Assembly: GCA_963965975.1 (NCBI GenBank)
Contig: OZ014414.1
Location: forward strand, 8,002,230-8,066,229
Direction of reading: 5' to 3'
Source of the DNA: Xestospongia bergquistia
Taxonomy: Eukaryota > Porifera > Demospongiae > Haplosclerida > Petrosiidae
DNA: 64,000 nucleotides
A program made the translations under genes and the position numbers. The notes beneath the pieces were generated by a model. That model had not been told where the DNA came from. It saw nothing but the letters and a program-made list of their open reading frames with translations, and searched no databases. This document shows positions 20,150 to 35,100 of this stretch, piece by piece; positions within the stretch are counted from its first letter, which is position 1; the number at the start of each line of letters is the position of its first letter.

Positions 20150-23100
20150 ATGGACTCAGACACTGAAGTAATGGTAGCACCGGTTCTCCCACCCGGCGAC
20201 CTAAACCAGGACAGAGTCTTGGAGGAACCGAGCCAGGGAGAACCAGTCGCTGAGACTAAGAAACGCAAGGTTTTTCCATTTCATATAACCAGCGAACTGA
20301 GAAATCTGTACAGATCTGGCATGGTCGGCGTTGGTGTGCAGTATTCGAGTCTCATTGACGCTGCTTGTCAGAGAACTGGTCTCTCAAAAGCTCAAGTGAA
20401 GGTCAGTAAAAAGACTCTTAGAGTTCTTACTCTTAAAAGCGTCTATCTTCGTCAGTTTGTCGTTTGTGCTAAGATAGTGTAAAACCTTTTATTCACTGAG
20501 TTCAGTGAGGAGAGAGCCTTTCAGTCTAACATCCATAGGCAATAATATGTATCTCCAACCTTTCCTAATAGTTCTCTATTATATTCTAGTACAATCAGTT
20601 ATCATTAATGCAGTTTTAGCTAGCTATCTTTTATTACATGTACAAATCACTTGAATTTACTTATGTTAGAGTACTTTGGACCTCTAATGCAAAGGTTTAT
20701 TTGTCTAGTCTTTGTTCTATTGTTGTATTCTTTGAAAACTGAAAGTGTACAAAATGATACTCTTTTTAACTTGAAAACCGTCTTGTTAGTTTGAGCTTAG
20801 TTTTAATGACTGTATCGATAACAGGAGAACATAGTGTAACATTTCAATCACATTTACATTTAACTATATAGGACTATTATGTAAATATGTATTCAAATTT
20901 TTAAAATAATTCTAAGTATTTTAAGATGTTGTCTTTGCTCATACCTTCTAATAATAGTCCACCATCAGCTATTAGAGGTAAATTGATAAAACCATTCTTT
21001 TGTAGTCAGTGTTTTTCTTCATCACTATGAATTTCTATACAGCAAGCATTTTGGAGAGTAAGCATTTTGTTCTTAATTCAATTCATATATCATGAGCTGA
21101 TTCAGCATTGAGAAACAAATTTTATTTACTTTGGTATCCACTCAGTAACTGTACTCTTTATAAGTTGGAATAAAGAGAAGTATTAGCATACATACGGTGT
21201 GAATTATTTCACTTATATTTTTAACTGTTGATCTAGTAGTTTTAGACTCTATTTCAATTGATAACATTATCTCCAGGCTTAGGTCGGTTGTCTACTGTTA
21301 GCATTCAGTATAACATAGTTTATCTCTCTAATACTATGCCTGTTTTAATGCTATTCCCAGTATATACTATGTTAGGGCATTATCTACAGTGCAAAGTGTA
21401 GTACCGATGTAGTAAGCTAGACAATGGAATGGGACCTGTATTAGTCACTGATCCTTTCAGTGTCTGCTACAACAAATACCAATGTCTTTGTTAGAATGTT
21501 ATCAATGTCGTATGTGATATGGTGTGTCAAGTTAAGGCCTGCCTCAATCATAGGATTCTAGAGAAGGTATCTTTAGCCATGGTTCTTAAGCTGTTTGTTA
21601 TTATGAATACCAATGTTCCTGTTAGAATGCTATCAGTGTTGAGTGCTATGTATATTGTGTAGTAAAGTATGTCAAGGCCTGCCTCATCGTGCTTGTTGAG
21701 TTGATATGGTTCAGGAATTTTTAGCCATGGTTCTTAACCTGTGTAGTATTATTGTGAATACCAATGCTCTTGTTAGAATGTTGTCAATGTTGAGTGCTAT
21801 ATGTGTGTGTGTATTTTTAAATTAAGGTTGGTTCTATATCTGTGTGGAGATATGGGACACTAAGAGGTTGTTTTCAGCTTTGATTCTCAGCTTTTAAATG
21901 GTATGTGTAATGATGTCCTGTTGTCTGTGTACATATACTGTCTTAAAGCTTGCCTTGCTTTGTGTGGACTTCAAGAGTTTGTTATTTCAAAAGTCTTTAA
22001 TCCTGATTCTCAGCTTATGTTGTAGCACACACTATATTACTCTAATGTTGATAGTATTTTGAAGTCACTGAGCCCTAGTCGTATTTGATGTTACTGGTTA
22101 GAGTTCACAAGGCAATAACTGATGAGTTAGATGACATTTAGATGTTGTATTGTAGCATTTGGATTTCAGGTAATATATCTACATCACTGTTTTTACCAGA
22201 AATGCTGTGATAGACTGTTATCTAGTCCTGTTGAGTTGGTAGTAATATTGCAATTATTGCAAATAATAGTTGATATTCTAGTTCCATATAAACTAAAGCA
22301 CAGTGATTATCTGTAATTAACTTGCTAGTTGATGAGCTAAAGCTAATATCTACTGACATAGAACTACTACCAGCTGCAATATTACCCACTACCCAGTATA
22401 CACAATATTTTTATTGTTAGCTTTGAGTATCCCAATGTATGCATATTACAATAGAGTATTTAGACTACGTACAGTGACTGCATAATAGTACATATTACAA
22501 TATATTATGTTTAACTGTATATGGAAACACTATTATATTGTATATATATATATATATATATGGCAGTAGTCAAGTAGTCAGATGCTGTATAAGTGACTTC
22601 ATATTACTGTATATAAACTCTGACTGTACTATATTATATGGTACTGTTAGTACACGTCAGCAATCATGTACTGTGTGACAGTGACTTCATATTACTGTGT
22701 ATAAAATCTAACTATACTATATTGTATGGTACTGTCAGTACATGTCAGTTATCAGGTACTGTGTGACAGTGACTGCATATCACAGTACCTAAGTGTGTAC
22801 AAAGTGACTTTTCTAGCACCAGGTACTGAAGAAGCAGATTACTGTAATTGTTTTGATTAGGGTTTCACTTTCATTATAACTGACCTTAATGTAGATATTT
22901 CACATACGGCACTTGTATACCTTTCTTTGAGGTGTCCCTCCATAATTAAATAGATCAATGAACAGTGTTATTTTTCACGTATTAGCAAATTCTTTAAGGT
23001 TTGATCTGTATGGTACTGTCTGTGATGAAACTGCTCACTAAATAGACATTTTCATATTCTTGTTTCTCTCTCCATAATTAGATTATTAATGAAGTTTATA

Positions 23101-26100
23101 TTTGAATATCAGTACATGCCATTCTAAGCTCAAATACAATGGAAGCTCTCTATACAGTACTTTCATTTATAAAAATTGTCCTACATAGTCCATATCAAAG
23201 ACACCTTTATACTAAGTACAAAATCTAAAAGTGTCTAGTATTGACAGCTTTATTATAGACTATCATTCTATTTGGACTCCAATAGGTTTTAAAAAAGGGA
23301 CAGGCTCTTGTTTTGAAAATACATTAGATGATGTTAGAATAAGTATATTCTTATGAATTTATCAATGCAGGAGGAGTCTCACTGTTAATAAATGAATGGA
23401 ATAGTCCAGTTAAACATGTTTGCATCAGCTTAACTTTCCTACACATAAAGCAAGGCTTGATTTATAGATACTAACTATTTGCTAATACACTTCCTTATGA
23501 CTGCCCTCAACAAGTTCCTTTACATTTGACTTCAATTATACACAACTCCTACAGTATAGTCTATTGCAGTAACAGTCTCCTATGATGTTTTTGGGAAAAA
23601 ATTGCTAGCTTGCATAGTCAACTGACAACATTTATAGCTATGTCAATACTGCACATAAACACGTATATTGTTTGCTTGCTATTGCTTGCTTCAGTGAAAT
23701 CCCCTGCCACATTGGAATGTAACTCATATCTTAGTGTGTTATTATTTCAAAATCCTGACTTGCCAAGTTTGTAGTGAAGACTCATTGCTGTGTAGTAATA
23801 TGATATTAGAATGCGTGCCTGTGTCATTGACTCACTGGTATTAGTAACTCCTCTGTATCTTGGAATTTAGTTTGACCTCTTGGTATTTCACTGTTGTTGT
23901 ACTGCTAACATATGTCTAACTTTTAGTTACTTATTATATTTTCTTCCTCATTAAACAGTGGAATTCTTTGCATTAAAACCTCCTTATAGTAAACAGTTTA
24001 GGAGCTTGAAAAATGTTCCGTAGTGTAGAAAGTGTTCTTGATACAAAAATTAGTGTTGTAGAGCACAGGTGTTTTAATTGTAGAAGGTGTTGAAGTGACT
24101 TTAGTAAAGGATTCACTGTACAGACATACAATAGAACTATTGTATCCTCCCATGGAAGTATGTCTTCTATATAGAACTGATGTTCTACAAGTGTCTCAAG
24201 ACGCATGTAGTCTATGATATATTGGTTAGTAGATGGTACTATATATATATTGGCTTTTTATGGTGCAGTGTAGATCCACTTCGTGTAAAGTATTTGAACT
24301 GATTAATCTAATACTGTACAAATGAATGCAAAGCATCCTCTTTTAGACTACTCTAGTGTTACTACCCTTCACTGTCATACTGGGACAAGTAACAGATAAA
24401 TACTGTAATCACTAGCACAGATTACATGACATGTAGTACTATTATTGCTAAAACACTTTCTACAGTTTCAGATATATAGCTGGTATATTATTCTGGATAA
24501 GAGGGTGTTGATAATTAGAGTGCTGGGTAAGCAAGGCTCCACTATATAGTGTTTTTTCCTACATTTGTATTATCTTAACACCTACAATTAGTAGATACAC
24601 TGCATGTACATGTACATATAGGAACTATATTGTCTATAAAGGACTGAGTTAGCTAAGCGTCAACTTGGAGCCATTACTCTGTAGTATTAATATATTCAGA
24701 CTTATTAGTGTCAATGCATCAATTAATACCTTCTTGGTATGTGTTTTTAGTACAGTTTAAACTAATGTTTGTGTACTATTGTTCCTGTACCTTCTTAGAA
24801 TCACACACTATTGTTATACGTTCACTGTGTATAGGTAGTATGTTATAAGTAGTACCGCAGTATGTAAATATATGTAAATGTTTGTGTTCAAACTGTTCCA
24901 GGAATCTCAGTAATGATCTACAGTTCTGTATTTGGTATGTAGTGAAGATTTAAAAAGGAAATACCACAATATGAACTCAGTCTCTAAGAATGCCTGAGAC
25001 CCTTTGTGTTGCCAAAATAACTTGCTTTATTCATTTAGCAGTTTTAAAATTTACTCTGTACGGGAATATGCGATGGGAGACTCACCAATGTTAATTGAAA
25101 TTTAAGGAACCTCTTGTATAGGACACTTTGAACTGCAGACATCTCTTTATTATTATTTCCAAAGTACACTCTATAAATTTCTCATTACTAAAGAGAGCTC
25201 TTGTCCATTACATTGTCCTATTAAAATACACTGGCTTAACAGTCATTTCCTATCCTTAATATTGAGTGTATAGCACTTTACAAATCTCTACTTGACCTTA
25301 TCCAATATCATCAATCATCTAACCATTTACAGTTACTCTAAGTATATTTAGTAGTGAAGCACTAAATATATTAGCAATGGTAGTAGTCATAATATAGGTA
25401 CTGTTATATGTTATGTAGTAGAGGTCAATTAAGCCAGTGTATACATCGGTCTTACTGTCACTAATGCTGTATCTTGTGTGTGAACATTAGTGCACGTAGC
25501 AACAGCAGTATCGTGTACTGATAATTAGAGCATAATATTATATTTGTGGTTGGTCGAGTCTAATTGATTAAATGCTACAACTACATCTTTTAGTATTAGT
25601 ACATGTAGATTTGTAAGCCTCTTTGCAGTTGGGACTTTGAAATGTATGTAGTATAGTATAGAGATGTCCTTAACGTTGAGTTTGAACAATAAACTAAAGT
25701 ATTAAGTCAAATGTCTTGTAATTAGAATTTGCCCTTAATTCAAAGCTAACTAGTTTCTTTATAGATGTCAAAAGACATATTAACAGGAGCTCTTTCAACA
25801 TGTAAAGCCACGAGCTGTAATTCTTTTTTTACAATGCCACGAGCTGTAATTCTTTTTTTACAAGCGATATTATTTTGATCGCATCTCTGTGTCTATTACT
25901 ACCAGTACACTAAATTAATATAATTAGTGTGGTATATCCTCCAGTTTTTAATTGATCAAATGTTGTCTTAAATGCACTAGAAGACCACAGAGTCACTGAC
26001 TAGAGTAAGAGTGTGAATACCTTTCATACATCTAACATCATATATCTCTCCCACACATGTATCTCCATGTAGCATTAGTGCTTACGAGTTTTGTAGTAAT

Positions 26101-29100
26101 TTCGTATGATATAATATTTATATACTCCTTGTACTGACTTAAGGGGATTTACTGTAGCGGAACCTCCCTATAGTTGACACATTGGGAACTTAGAGACTAT
26201 TATAGTAAAGATGGTATGTGGATAATGCACTATAGTGTTAATATGGGACTGCAGTCTGTAACAAGTAACTATGTATATCTTTAAGTTTCCATGTGGAACA
26301 TAGGTGCTATCTCCCCTTCTTTTAACATTTGTCTTCTACATATATACATGTATTATGTACATGTATATATACATGTACATATACATGTATTGGTTTGTTT
26401 CTAGAGCCTTTTCTCAGTTCATTTGTTTGAGTTAGTCTAAATATAAATCATTGTCTATTTTTTCATACTAGTTATGTCTTCTGTAATTTTATTGTTTCCT
26501 TGTTCTAGTAATGGAGGTAATGGTTTTTAATATTAGTACATGTACATATTGTGTAATATTTACCACTCCTCTCATTAGTCAAATCTAATTACAACTAATG
26601 GTCGGATAACATAATTATAATAGCCCTTATCTTTTGTTGACTGTATTGTTAATTTGATCCCACACTTGAATAGATGCGTTATTGATTTGTTTTTTAGAAA
26701 GGGGAGGGGGGGGGGGGGTAGGACAGTATTGGCTAGATACTGAGTGAGTGCTATTTACATTAATATGTAGTGTAGTAAGGGAAAGAGATGGAGGAAGGTT
26801 ATACATAGTATGTTCACTAATTACTCAAGTGTTGACAAACTCGTGATCCCACTTACTAGTTAAAACCATATTGATCTACATTAGATCCTAGTAGAATGAC
26901 AAGTCTCTTATCTCCTACACACACGCACACACACAATATGATATATTTGTATTAGGTTTTACACATTAGTAATAACATACTGGATTACCTTACAGTTTAA
27001 CTATATTAATAATAGGCTCTTAACATTATTAAGAGTATGCGCTAATATTAGCTATTAAATGTAGTAGCTTTTATAAATATGTTGAGTCTAGAGCTTACTA
27101 ATGGTAGGTATCCTAGGTCACTGTAGTAAGTACTGATGTTCACTAGTCTAGAACTTGCTAATGGGTAGCTATCCTAGGTCACTGTGGTAAGTACTGATGT
27201 TCACTAGTCTAGAACTACTAATGGTAGCTATTCTAGGTCACTGTAGTAAGCACTGATGTTCACTAGTCTAGAGCTACTAATGGTAGCTATCCTAGGTCAC
27301 TGTGGTAAGTACTTACTAATAGATAATCCACCCCTCTACTGGTTTGTTATATCAGTTGGTTCAAGGTGGTTTGAGCTTTTTAGAACCAATAGTCTGTGGT
27401 AAAGGTTACTAATGGATCTGTGGTGGTTTCTAATAATACTCAGTAGTCTGATTCCTGACCACAGTGACCTTATTACATTTGTCTGAGGTAACTAAAAAGG
27501 GAGCATCAATGAAATACAAACTTGTTGCTTTTCATAAAAGACGCTTTGATTTAAATACATCCTTTATATCAAAGCCACTTTGTGCTTGTCCTTTCAATAT
27601 TGAATACTAACACACACTGTAATATCAGCAACTGTCCTTAGTATAGATTTCTCCCCAATTAACACACATATATAAGTAATTATTGAATGATATATTAAAG
27701 TATTAGTGTCACTCTAGATCAACTGTCTTAAATACAAATAATTCACTTCCTTTCTAATAATTAGGTTTATATAATCACAAACTGTTAGGCTCTTTTTTAT
27801 AATACATACAGACTATATATATAATGTCTGTTAATGCATATGGTATGAAATATTTATCATTGTTTAGATATACATATTTATGTACTCATATGCATCATTG
27901 ATTGTTGTAGATATACTCTGTTGTTCTAACTGCCCACATATTTTCTCTCCCACTTTTAAGATAACTAATTTTACATGTTTTTGTTATGATAGAGTTGGAT
28001 TAAGAGAACCAAATATCATCAACGTAAAATCCTCAAACAAGACGAAGAACGTGATACCAATAACATTTATTCCACTCATCACGATGACGATCATAATATG
28101 TCATATCTTGATACTTCAGTTGATGATGATCACAATGCTATTTCCTTATATGGTCAAGATAATGTGCCCACAGCAACCTTCACTGATCACCCGAGTGTGG
28201 TCTTGTTAGAGAATAGCTCCACCCACGATGTAATCCCTTCTTTAAGAAGACACGTTGTGATGCCAAGGGAACAGGAGAATGATGGTGTCAGTATTAGTCT
28301 GACAACTCACCACAAACATGACAAAAGACTTAGAGTACCTGACTTAAGAACAGAAGGTGAGTATTGCTCCTATTAATTATATTCTTGATTAGCCAGCTGT
28401 ATTATGTACAAGTACATGAAAACATCATTGTACATGTACTAGTTATCTATTGAAAGTGTACATGTAAACATGAGATGTTGTAGATTGATTTTGTTTTTGT
28501 GTTTTTTGACAAATTAGCTTATTAGAAATGGACTGTTGTTGTCAATGAATGTTGTTAGATTGACTTTCTGTTAATTACTAGTCTAGCTAATGGGTAGCTA
28601 TTCTGTGTGATTATTGTAAGTACTAGTCTAATGATAGCTATCTAAATACACTGTGGTAAGTACTGATCTAGAGCTTACTAATGGTAGCTATCCTAGGTCA
28701 TTGTTGTAGGTACTGATGTTGACTAGTCTAGAACATACTAATGGTAGCTATCCTAGATCACTGTGGTAAGTACTGATGTTCAATAGTTTAGAGCTTACTA
28801 ATGGTATCTATCCTAGGTCACTGTGGTAAATACTGATGTTCACTAGTTTAGAACCTACTAATGGTAGCTATCCTAGGTCACTGTGGTAAGTACTGATGTT
28901 CACTAGTTTAGAACCTACTAATGGTAGCTATCCTAGGTCACTGTGGTAAATACTGATCTAGAGCTTACTAATGTTATCTATCCTGCTAGCTATACTTTCT
29001 TTACTTAAGAAATAGATAATCCACTCATTACTTATCAATTCTCAACTAATTATATTTTAACGACTACAGATACTCAATAATAGTACTTCACAATATCACA

Positions 29101-32100
29101 GTACATCACTATACATAATTTATATGTCATATATAGTACATACTTATCTAACTCATTCATAAAAGGCTTCACTGCATACTTGTTACCTGGAACTCCTACT
29201 TGGTAGAGTATTTAGGGTATTCTAGCCATTTTGGAATTTATATAATAGTATATGCCACATAAGGGCATATAAATATGTGTATTGATGTATTATGAAATGA
29301 CCAAAGAGTAAAATTATAATTGTAGTTAATAGTATTATAATCCTATACTATAGTAATGTATTTGAAGTGTTGTATCAATTGGTTTCCTTAATATGATTTG
29401 TGTTACTTGTTATGGGTGAGTTGTTGCCCTGGTATCTCAACTATCTGGGAATCAGACCTATTGTGTATTAGCTAAGTATGCTGTTTTATTAGTAGCTAGC
29501 TATAGGACTTCTGGTAGTCTAGGTGATTATTCTGTTAGGAGTGGTTAAGTGGGTATTAGGCTTTTTGGTGTAATGAGATAACAGTGCTAATTGATCTATG
29601 TTAATGGAGTAGTCTAAGATCTACTAATGGTTTCATACTATTGTGATAATACAACACTTTAGGTCATGTACTAATGTTTACTGTTGTGTAAGCAGTAATG
29701 TTTATTAGTCTAGAATTAGCTATCCTAGACCACTGTGGTAAGTACTGATGTTCATTAGTCTAGAGCTACCAATGGTAGCTATCCTAGGTCACTGTGATGT
29801 TTACAAGTCTAGAGCTACCATTAGTAGGCAGCTAGGATTACAATTAATATGATTAGTAAGCTCTATCCTAGATCACTGTGGTAAGTACTGATGTTCACAA
29901 GTCTATAACTTAACAATTGGTTGATCACTATAGTATGTATTGATATTGCTACTTACTAGTTTAGATCTTACTAATCGTAGTATTTGTACACAGACATTCA
30001 TTTAATTTCAGTATATCCCTGTTTTACTTTGTCAGCCAAACTGACATCCTAATATTAAAGGTGATATATCCTTACAGTTAGTTCTCTATGGAGTTAAGTT
30101 TTCTATAGGGAACATTACAAATACATAATGGGATTTAAACGATCAATAACTATGTGTACTGTAACTGTACTGAAATATCTATATTATTATCAGTACTTCA
30201 GTACAGCTGTTCTCTATGCCTTCATCTCATCCCTATATACCTGTATATGTAAAGATTGTGATAAGCAATATCATTCTATAGTAAATTCTATGGCGCATAT
30301 TGTTATTTAAATATTTAGAATCATGCAAAACGTCACTTAGTTTACTGCATACGTGTACATATATTATATGTACTATGTGTGTTAAGTAGTGCACAAGATA
30401 TGAGGATTTGTTTATGGTATAATAGTGAAGACCTACTTTACATGTAGTAAAACATTTACATATAGTTTTATTAAATAGATGAGTGCTTCACTATGTTCGC
30501 TACTACAATGATTTGTAACTGACTAGGTTAGCTACCATTAGTAAGCTTTAGACTATTAACATCTATATATACCACAGTGACCTAGGTTAACTAATTATAT
30601 AAGTCACTGTAGTAGGTACTGATGATGTTTACTAGTCTAGAGCTTACTAATTGTAGCTATTTTAGGTCAGTATGGTAAGTACTGATGTTTACTAGTCTAT
30701 AGCTTACTAATGGTAGCTATCCTAGGTCACTGTGGTAAGTACTGATGTTTACTAGTCTAGAGCTTACTAATGGTAGCTATTCTAGGTCACTGTGGTAAGT
30801 ACTAATGTTCACTAGTCTAGAGCTTACTAATGGTAGCTATTCTAGGTCAGTATGATAAGTACTGATGTTCACTAGTCTAGAGCTTACTAATGATAGTTAT
30901 CCTAGGTCACTGTGGTAAGTACTATGTTCACTAGTCTAGAGCTTACTAATGGTAGCTGTCCTAGGTCATTGTGATAAGTACTGATGTTCACTAGTCTAGA
31001 GCTTACTAATGACAAGTTACCTTGTTACTTATAATGTAACACTGTTACCAGCTAACATTACCACAGTCATCCAGATAGCTTACTGTTAGGACAGTTTAGT
31101 ATAGACAACAGATGTTCTCCTACTGGACTTTATGAAGTGTGAATGTAATGTTGTAGTTTCGACATTAGAACTTGATGGACCAGATGTATAGCGAGCATTA
31201 GTAATTATGACAGATGATCAAAATTAAGTTAATGCATTACACTGTCTTACGTCACTGTGGTAAATACTGATGTTCACTAGTCTAGAACATACTAATGGTA
31301 GGTATCCTATGTAACTGTGGTAAGTACAGATGTTCATTAGTCTAGAACATACTAATGGTAGCTATCCTATGTCACTGTGGTAAGTACTGATGTTCACTAG
31401 TCTAGAGCATACTAATGGTAGCTTTCCTATGTTACTGTGGTAAGTACTGATGTTCACTAGTCTAGAGCATACTAATAGTAGCTATCCTATGTCACTGTAG
31501 TAAGTACTGATGTTTGTTAGTCTAGAGCTTACTAATAGTAGTTATTGTGGGTCATAGATAGCCAGAAGGTTACCCCTGTTCATAGTCCTACATACCACAT
31601 ACCTTGACTACCTGTGGCTTTGCATACCCTCACATATTTTTGTACAAGTACAGCATGGTACCAGCTGTCAATCTGGCAACGCACTCATGTACATGTGATA
31701 TTCACATGTTATGATAATGCATGCATTACGTCCTAAAATCTCAATTCTAACACATCATAAACTGTATATAGAGGGAACCTCCCTTTTCTTTGCTTATCAT
31801 AAAGATATTATCAATGTAGAGACTAAGTTAGTATGAGATTAAAAGAACATTTTGAGATATTTTATTGTAAATGAGTAATTTCTTATTTTTTGGTGAAAAC
31901 TAGAACTTTGTGTGTTCTTAATATAAGGATCTTCCCCATTGTGTTCTTAATATAAGGGTCTTCCTTGTTCATGTTCTTAATATAAGGATCTTCCCCATTC
32001 ATGTTTTTAATTTAAGGGTCTTCCCCATTCATGTTCTTAATATAAGGGTCTTCCCCATTCATGTTCTTAATATAAGGGTCTTCCCCATTCATGTTTTTAA

Positions 32101-35100
32101 TATAAGGATCTTTCCCATTCATGTTCTTAATATAAGGGTCTTCCCCATTCATGTTCTTAATATAAGGGTCTTCCCCATTCATGTTCTTAATATAAGGATC
32201 TTCCCCATTCATGTTCTTAATATAAGGATCTTCCCCATTCATGTTCTTAGTATAAGGGTCTTCCCCATTATGTAACGTTTGAGCAATATACTAAATGTTA
32301 TGTGGTAGTGGTAATTTGTTACTAATTTTTTCGGTTATTTTGTTACTTTAATGACATGTTTTAGTTTTGATATGAACATGATGTCATTGTTTTTTTGTAC
32401 ATGTACAATGTACCTCAAGTAATTAGATGTAATTAAGTGGTTTCCTTTATTCTCTATAGTTTAGTATAGTACACTATTATCTTCTTTAAAACTGTCCTCG
32501 ATAATAGGAAGATGGTCTGTATTTAGTCCTACATCTCATTGCCTGTAATAGCGCCCTGTTAATCACTATTTGTAATTGTCCTAATAAAAGGGGTATACTC
32601 TTTCAGACATCAACTATTGTACACCAATAAGTTATCTTTACATTTGAGAATTAATAATGAAATGTTGAGACTAGAGAGTTTAAAAATCCAATCTCCTTAG
32701 TCATCCTGTGGAATTTTCCAGGTGTGGGTATTTTGTAAAGTACTATTAGTCTTGGGTCTATTATCTCTAGATATCAACACCTGTACTGTGGAGATACCTA
32801 TACATGTACATATTAATAATATATGTACACTTATTTGCTATTGTTTGTTTTGTAGGGTTTGTATTAAGTTGATGGTTGGTTGATATCAAATGTTTTAGCC
32901 TCAAAAATGCCTTAATGATCCTTTCTGAATAGACCAAACAAACTATAAGGTTTCAGTATGGTTCATATATGTCATATACATTGTATATAGTTGTGTATAA
33001 TGTGTTACTATAGTATGTGTAATATAACCCTCCCTTTACTAATGATGATGATAATAGCACCATTTACTAAAATAAACTGGTGTGGAGTTTCCAAATGACT
33101 GCTATTAACCAGCTGCTACCCTCGCTTTGGGTTTAGGAGTTCTCATGTGAACCACAGCCACTAAGTCTAGCCTCAAATAAAAGAGTTCTTACATACTAAC
33201 CCTCCCACTTGTAGTAGTATTAGTAATATTCAATACTATAATACCCTCCCCTTGAACTGGTCAAGTGTTGTACTCTATTGCAAACTCATAATAGTCCTTC
33301 CCACTGGTAAACGCTAATAGATTTTCCCTCCCTACCTTCTGGTCAAACTGGTTATTGGGCAATAAAAAGTTACTCCCCTATTAAAATTGAAACACTAGTC
33401 GTGAGCAATGTTTAATATAAGCAGGTAATTTGTATCTTCGCATTTATTGCTATATTAACTAAGTCGTAATGTACTGCAACGAAGCATTGCTATGATAAAA
33501 GTCTGCATTAGTAACATGTTGAAATATGGGTTGTGATTGTTCTCAACAGATTGGGTTGAGTGTGCTTTTGTCTTCCTGAGTTCTTTGTAAAACAAGCAAG
33601 GGTATCAATTGACTTTTATGCTACAATGAACCCTGAGATAGAGATATTAAGATAGTCTTGTGAAGATGGCACAATTTTTAACAAGGAAAATTTAATCAGT
33701 ACACTGATATTGCTTCATTGATACTACTGGTAGCTTTAATGACTGTTACTGGTTTCTTGGCTCTCTTCCAACTTACGTATCTATAATTGTAATAATAAGT
33801 CTCTTGCTAATGTCAGGTTTGTTAAACCTGTTCTACCTGTTGTTGTTGTGTCCCAGTAACGCAACCCTATTACTGGGGAAGGAGTTCCTTCCCTGAGGTT
33901 CCATTGTTGTTACTCCTTATTAATCTAATACAAACTAACCCGCCTACTACTGTTAAAGGTTCTCAAGAGATGACCACTTGTGTATTATGCTAAGAAGCAC
34001 TGTTACATCATGTACTCTGAAGTACATTGTACCAATCAAGCAATGTTAGATAGGCGGGATTCAATGCAGCTGTTGTAGGAGGTACTTTAAATGTGAATGT
34101 AATGCTTGCATTCTGTTCCCATAAGCCAAATCATAGACATTTATAGTAACAATATGGAGTTAGTACTGCATAAATGAACACTTGTTTTTCTGCATGATAT
34201 CCAAAGCTGTACAATAGTATCCAAAAGTATTCAAAGGTATCCAAACATATTCAAAGATGCATACCTAAGTCACCTGTTTTTTTTTTACTCTATGTACTGT
34301 CACATACCATCTCGACACTCCTTAGATTCTAACTGACAATACATTACCATCTACGGTATTCTGTAGTAGGTATTACATTGTAGATCATAAACCACAATAT
34401 CAGTACCATATTTTAATGTGGTTACCTAAGGGAACATGGTTGTAAAGGGAAACCTCGCTATATAAAGTACACCTCACTACCACAACGCCTCTATAAATGA
34501 GACACAGAAAGGACAAAAAGTCTCTTAAGTTGACACTTACAGAAAGACAGAGTAATCCTAACTATGGAGTTTGAATAATGCACAAAAGTATCAGGATAAA
34601 AGTAGAAACAATGACTTTGAGTATGAAAGGAGTATGTAATTTAGAGCGTCCTTTGCAAGAGGTTCTGTCTATCACGTGACTAGAACAAGTGAAATACTTG
34701 TACATGTACATGTATTAAATTTTAGGTACCCTTAATTCATTTAGTTTCTCCTTTCTTTGTTATAAATCATAAAAGCCCTCGCAAGTATCAGTATGATTTA
34801 AAACTACATGTATATATAGATCCAATTATGTATTATACTATTAACGTATCAATAACCACCTGTGTAGTAAAGATTTGTGTGTGAAAACTCTTAAGATTTC
34901 CAGGGCTTGGCACTCAAGTATTCGGATACCACCTGGTGGCTTAAGGTATCCTGGTACCACCTGGTTGTTAGGGTATCTTGGTAGCACCTGTTGATAGCGT
35001 ATTAACAAGATATAATGTGTGGTTAATTATTAAATAATGTGAATGATATTGTTTGTACATGTACATGTAGTTTTGATATCTGGTACCCATACTGTTTGAG

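Larger units (their letters stand above)
20402..27992 (+). other. Intron 1 of the homeodomain gene (7.6 kb)
   Basis: No second gene found on either strand. It holds several diverged tandem repeats (21473-21805, 22588-22790, 25806-25865 and 27084-27316), a (TA)n run at about 22538-22562, and a poly-G tract at 26701-26719. Its length contrasts with the 40-600 nt introns of every other gene in the window. Confidence 0.6.

Noticed and set aside
22131..24206. Short ORFs in intron 1
   Set aside because: No homology-like features, AT-driven, no consistent splice context.
27880..28209. 109-codon plus-strand frame overlapping exon 2
   Set aside because: Another frame gives WIKRTKYHQRK and joins exon 1 in phase; this one is a shadow.
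27084..31555. CRISPR-like regular repeats
   Set aside because: There are no unique spacers; the whole 60-bp unit repeats. The genome is eukaryotic and no cas-like genes are present.
32012..32242. 76-codon protein of decapeptide repeats
   Set aside because: The open frame follows from a 30-bp satellite period. No upstream coding context, inside an intron.
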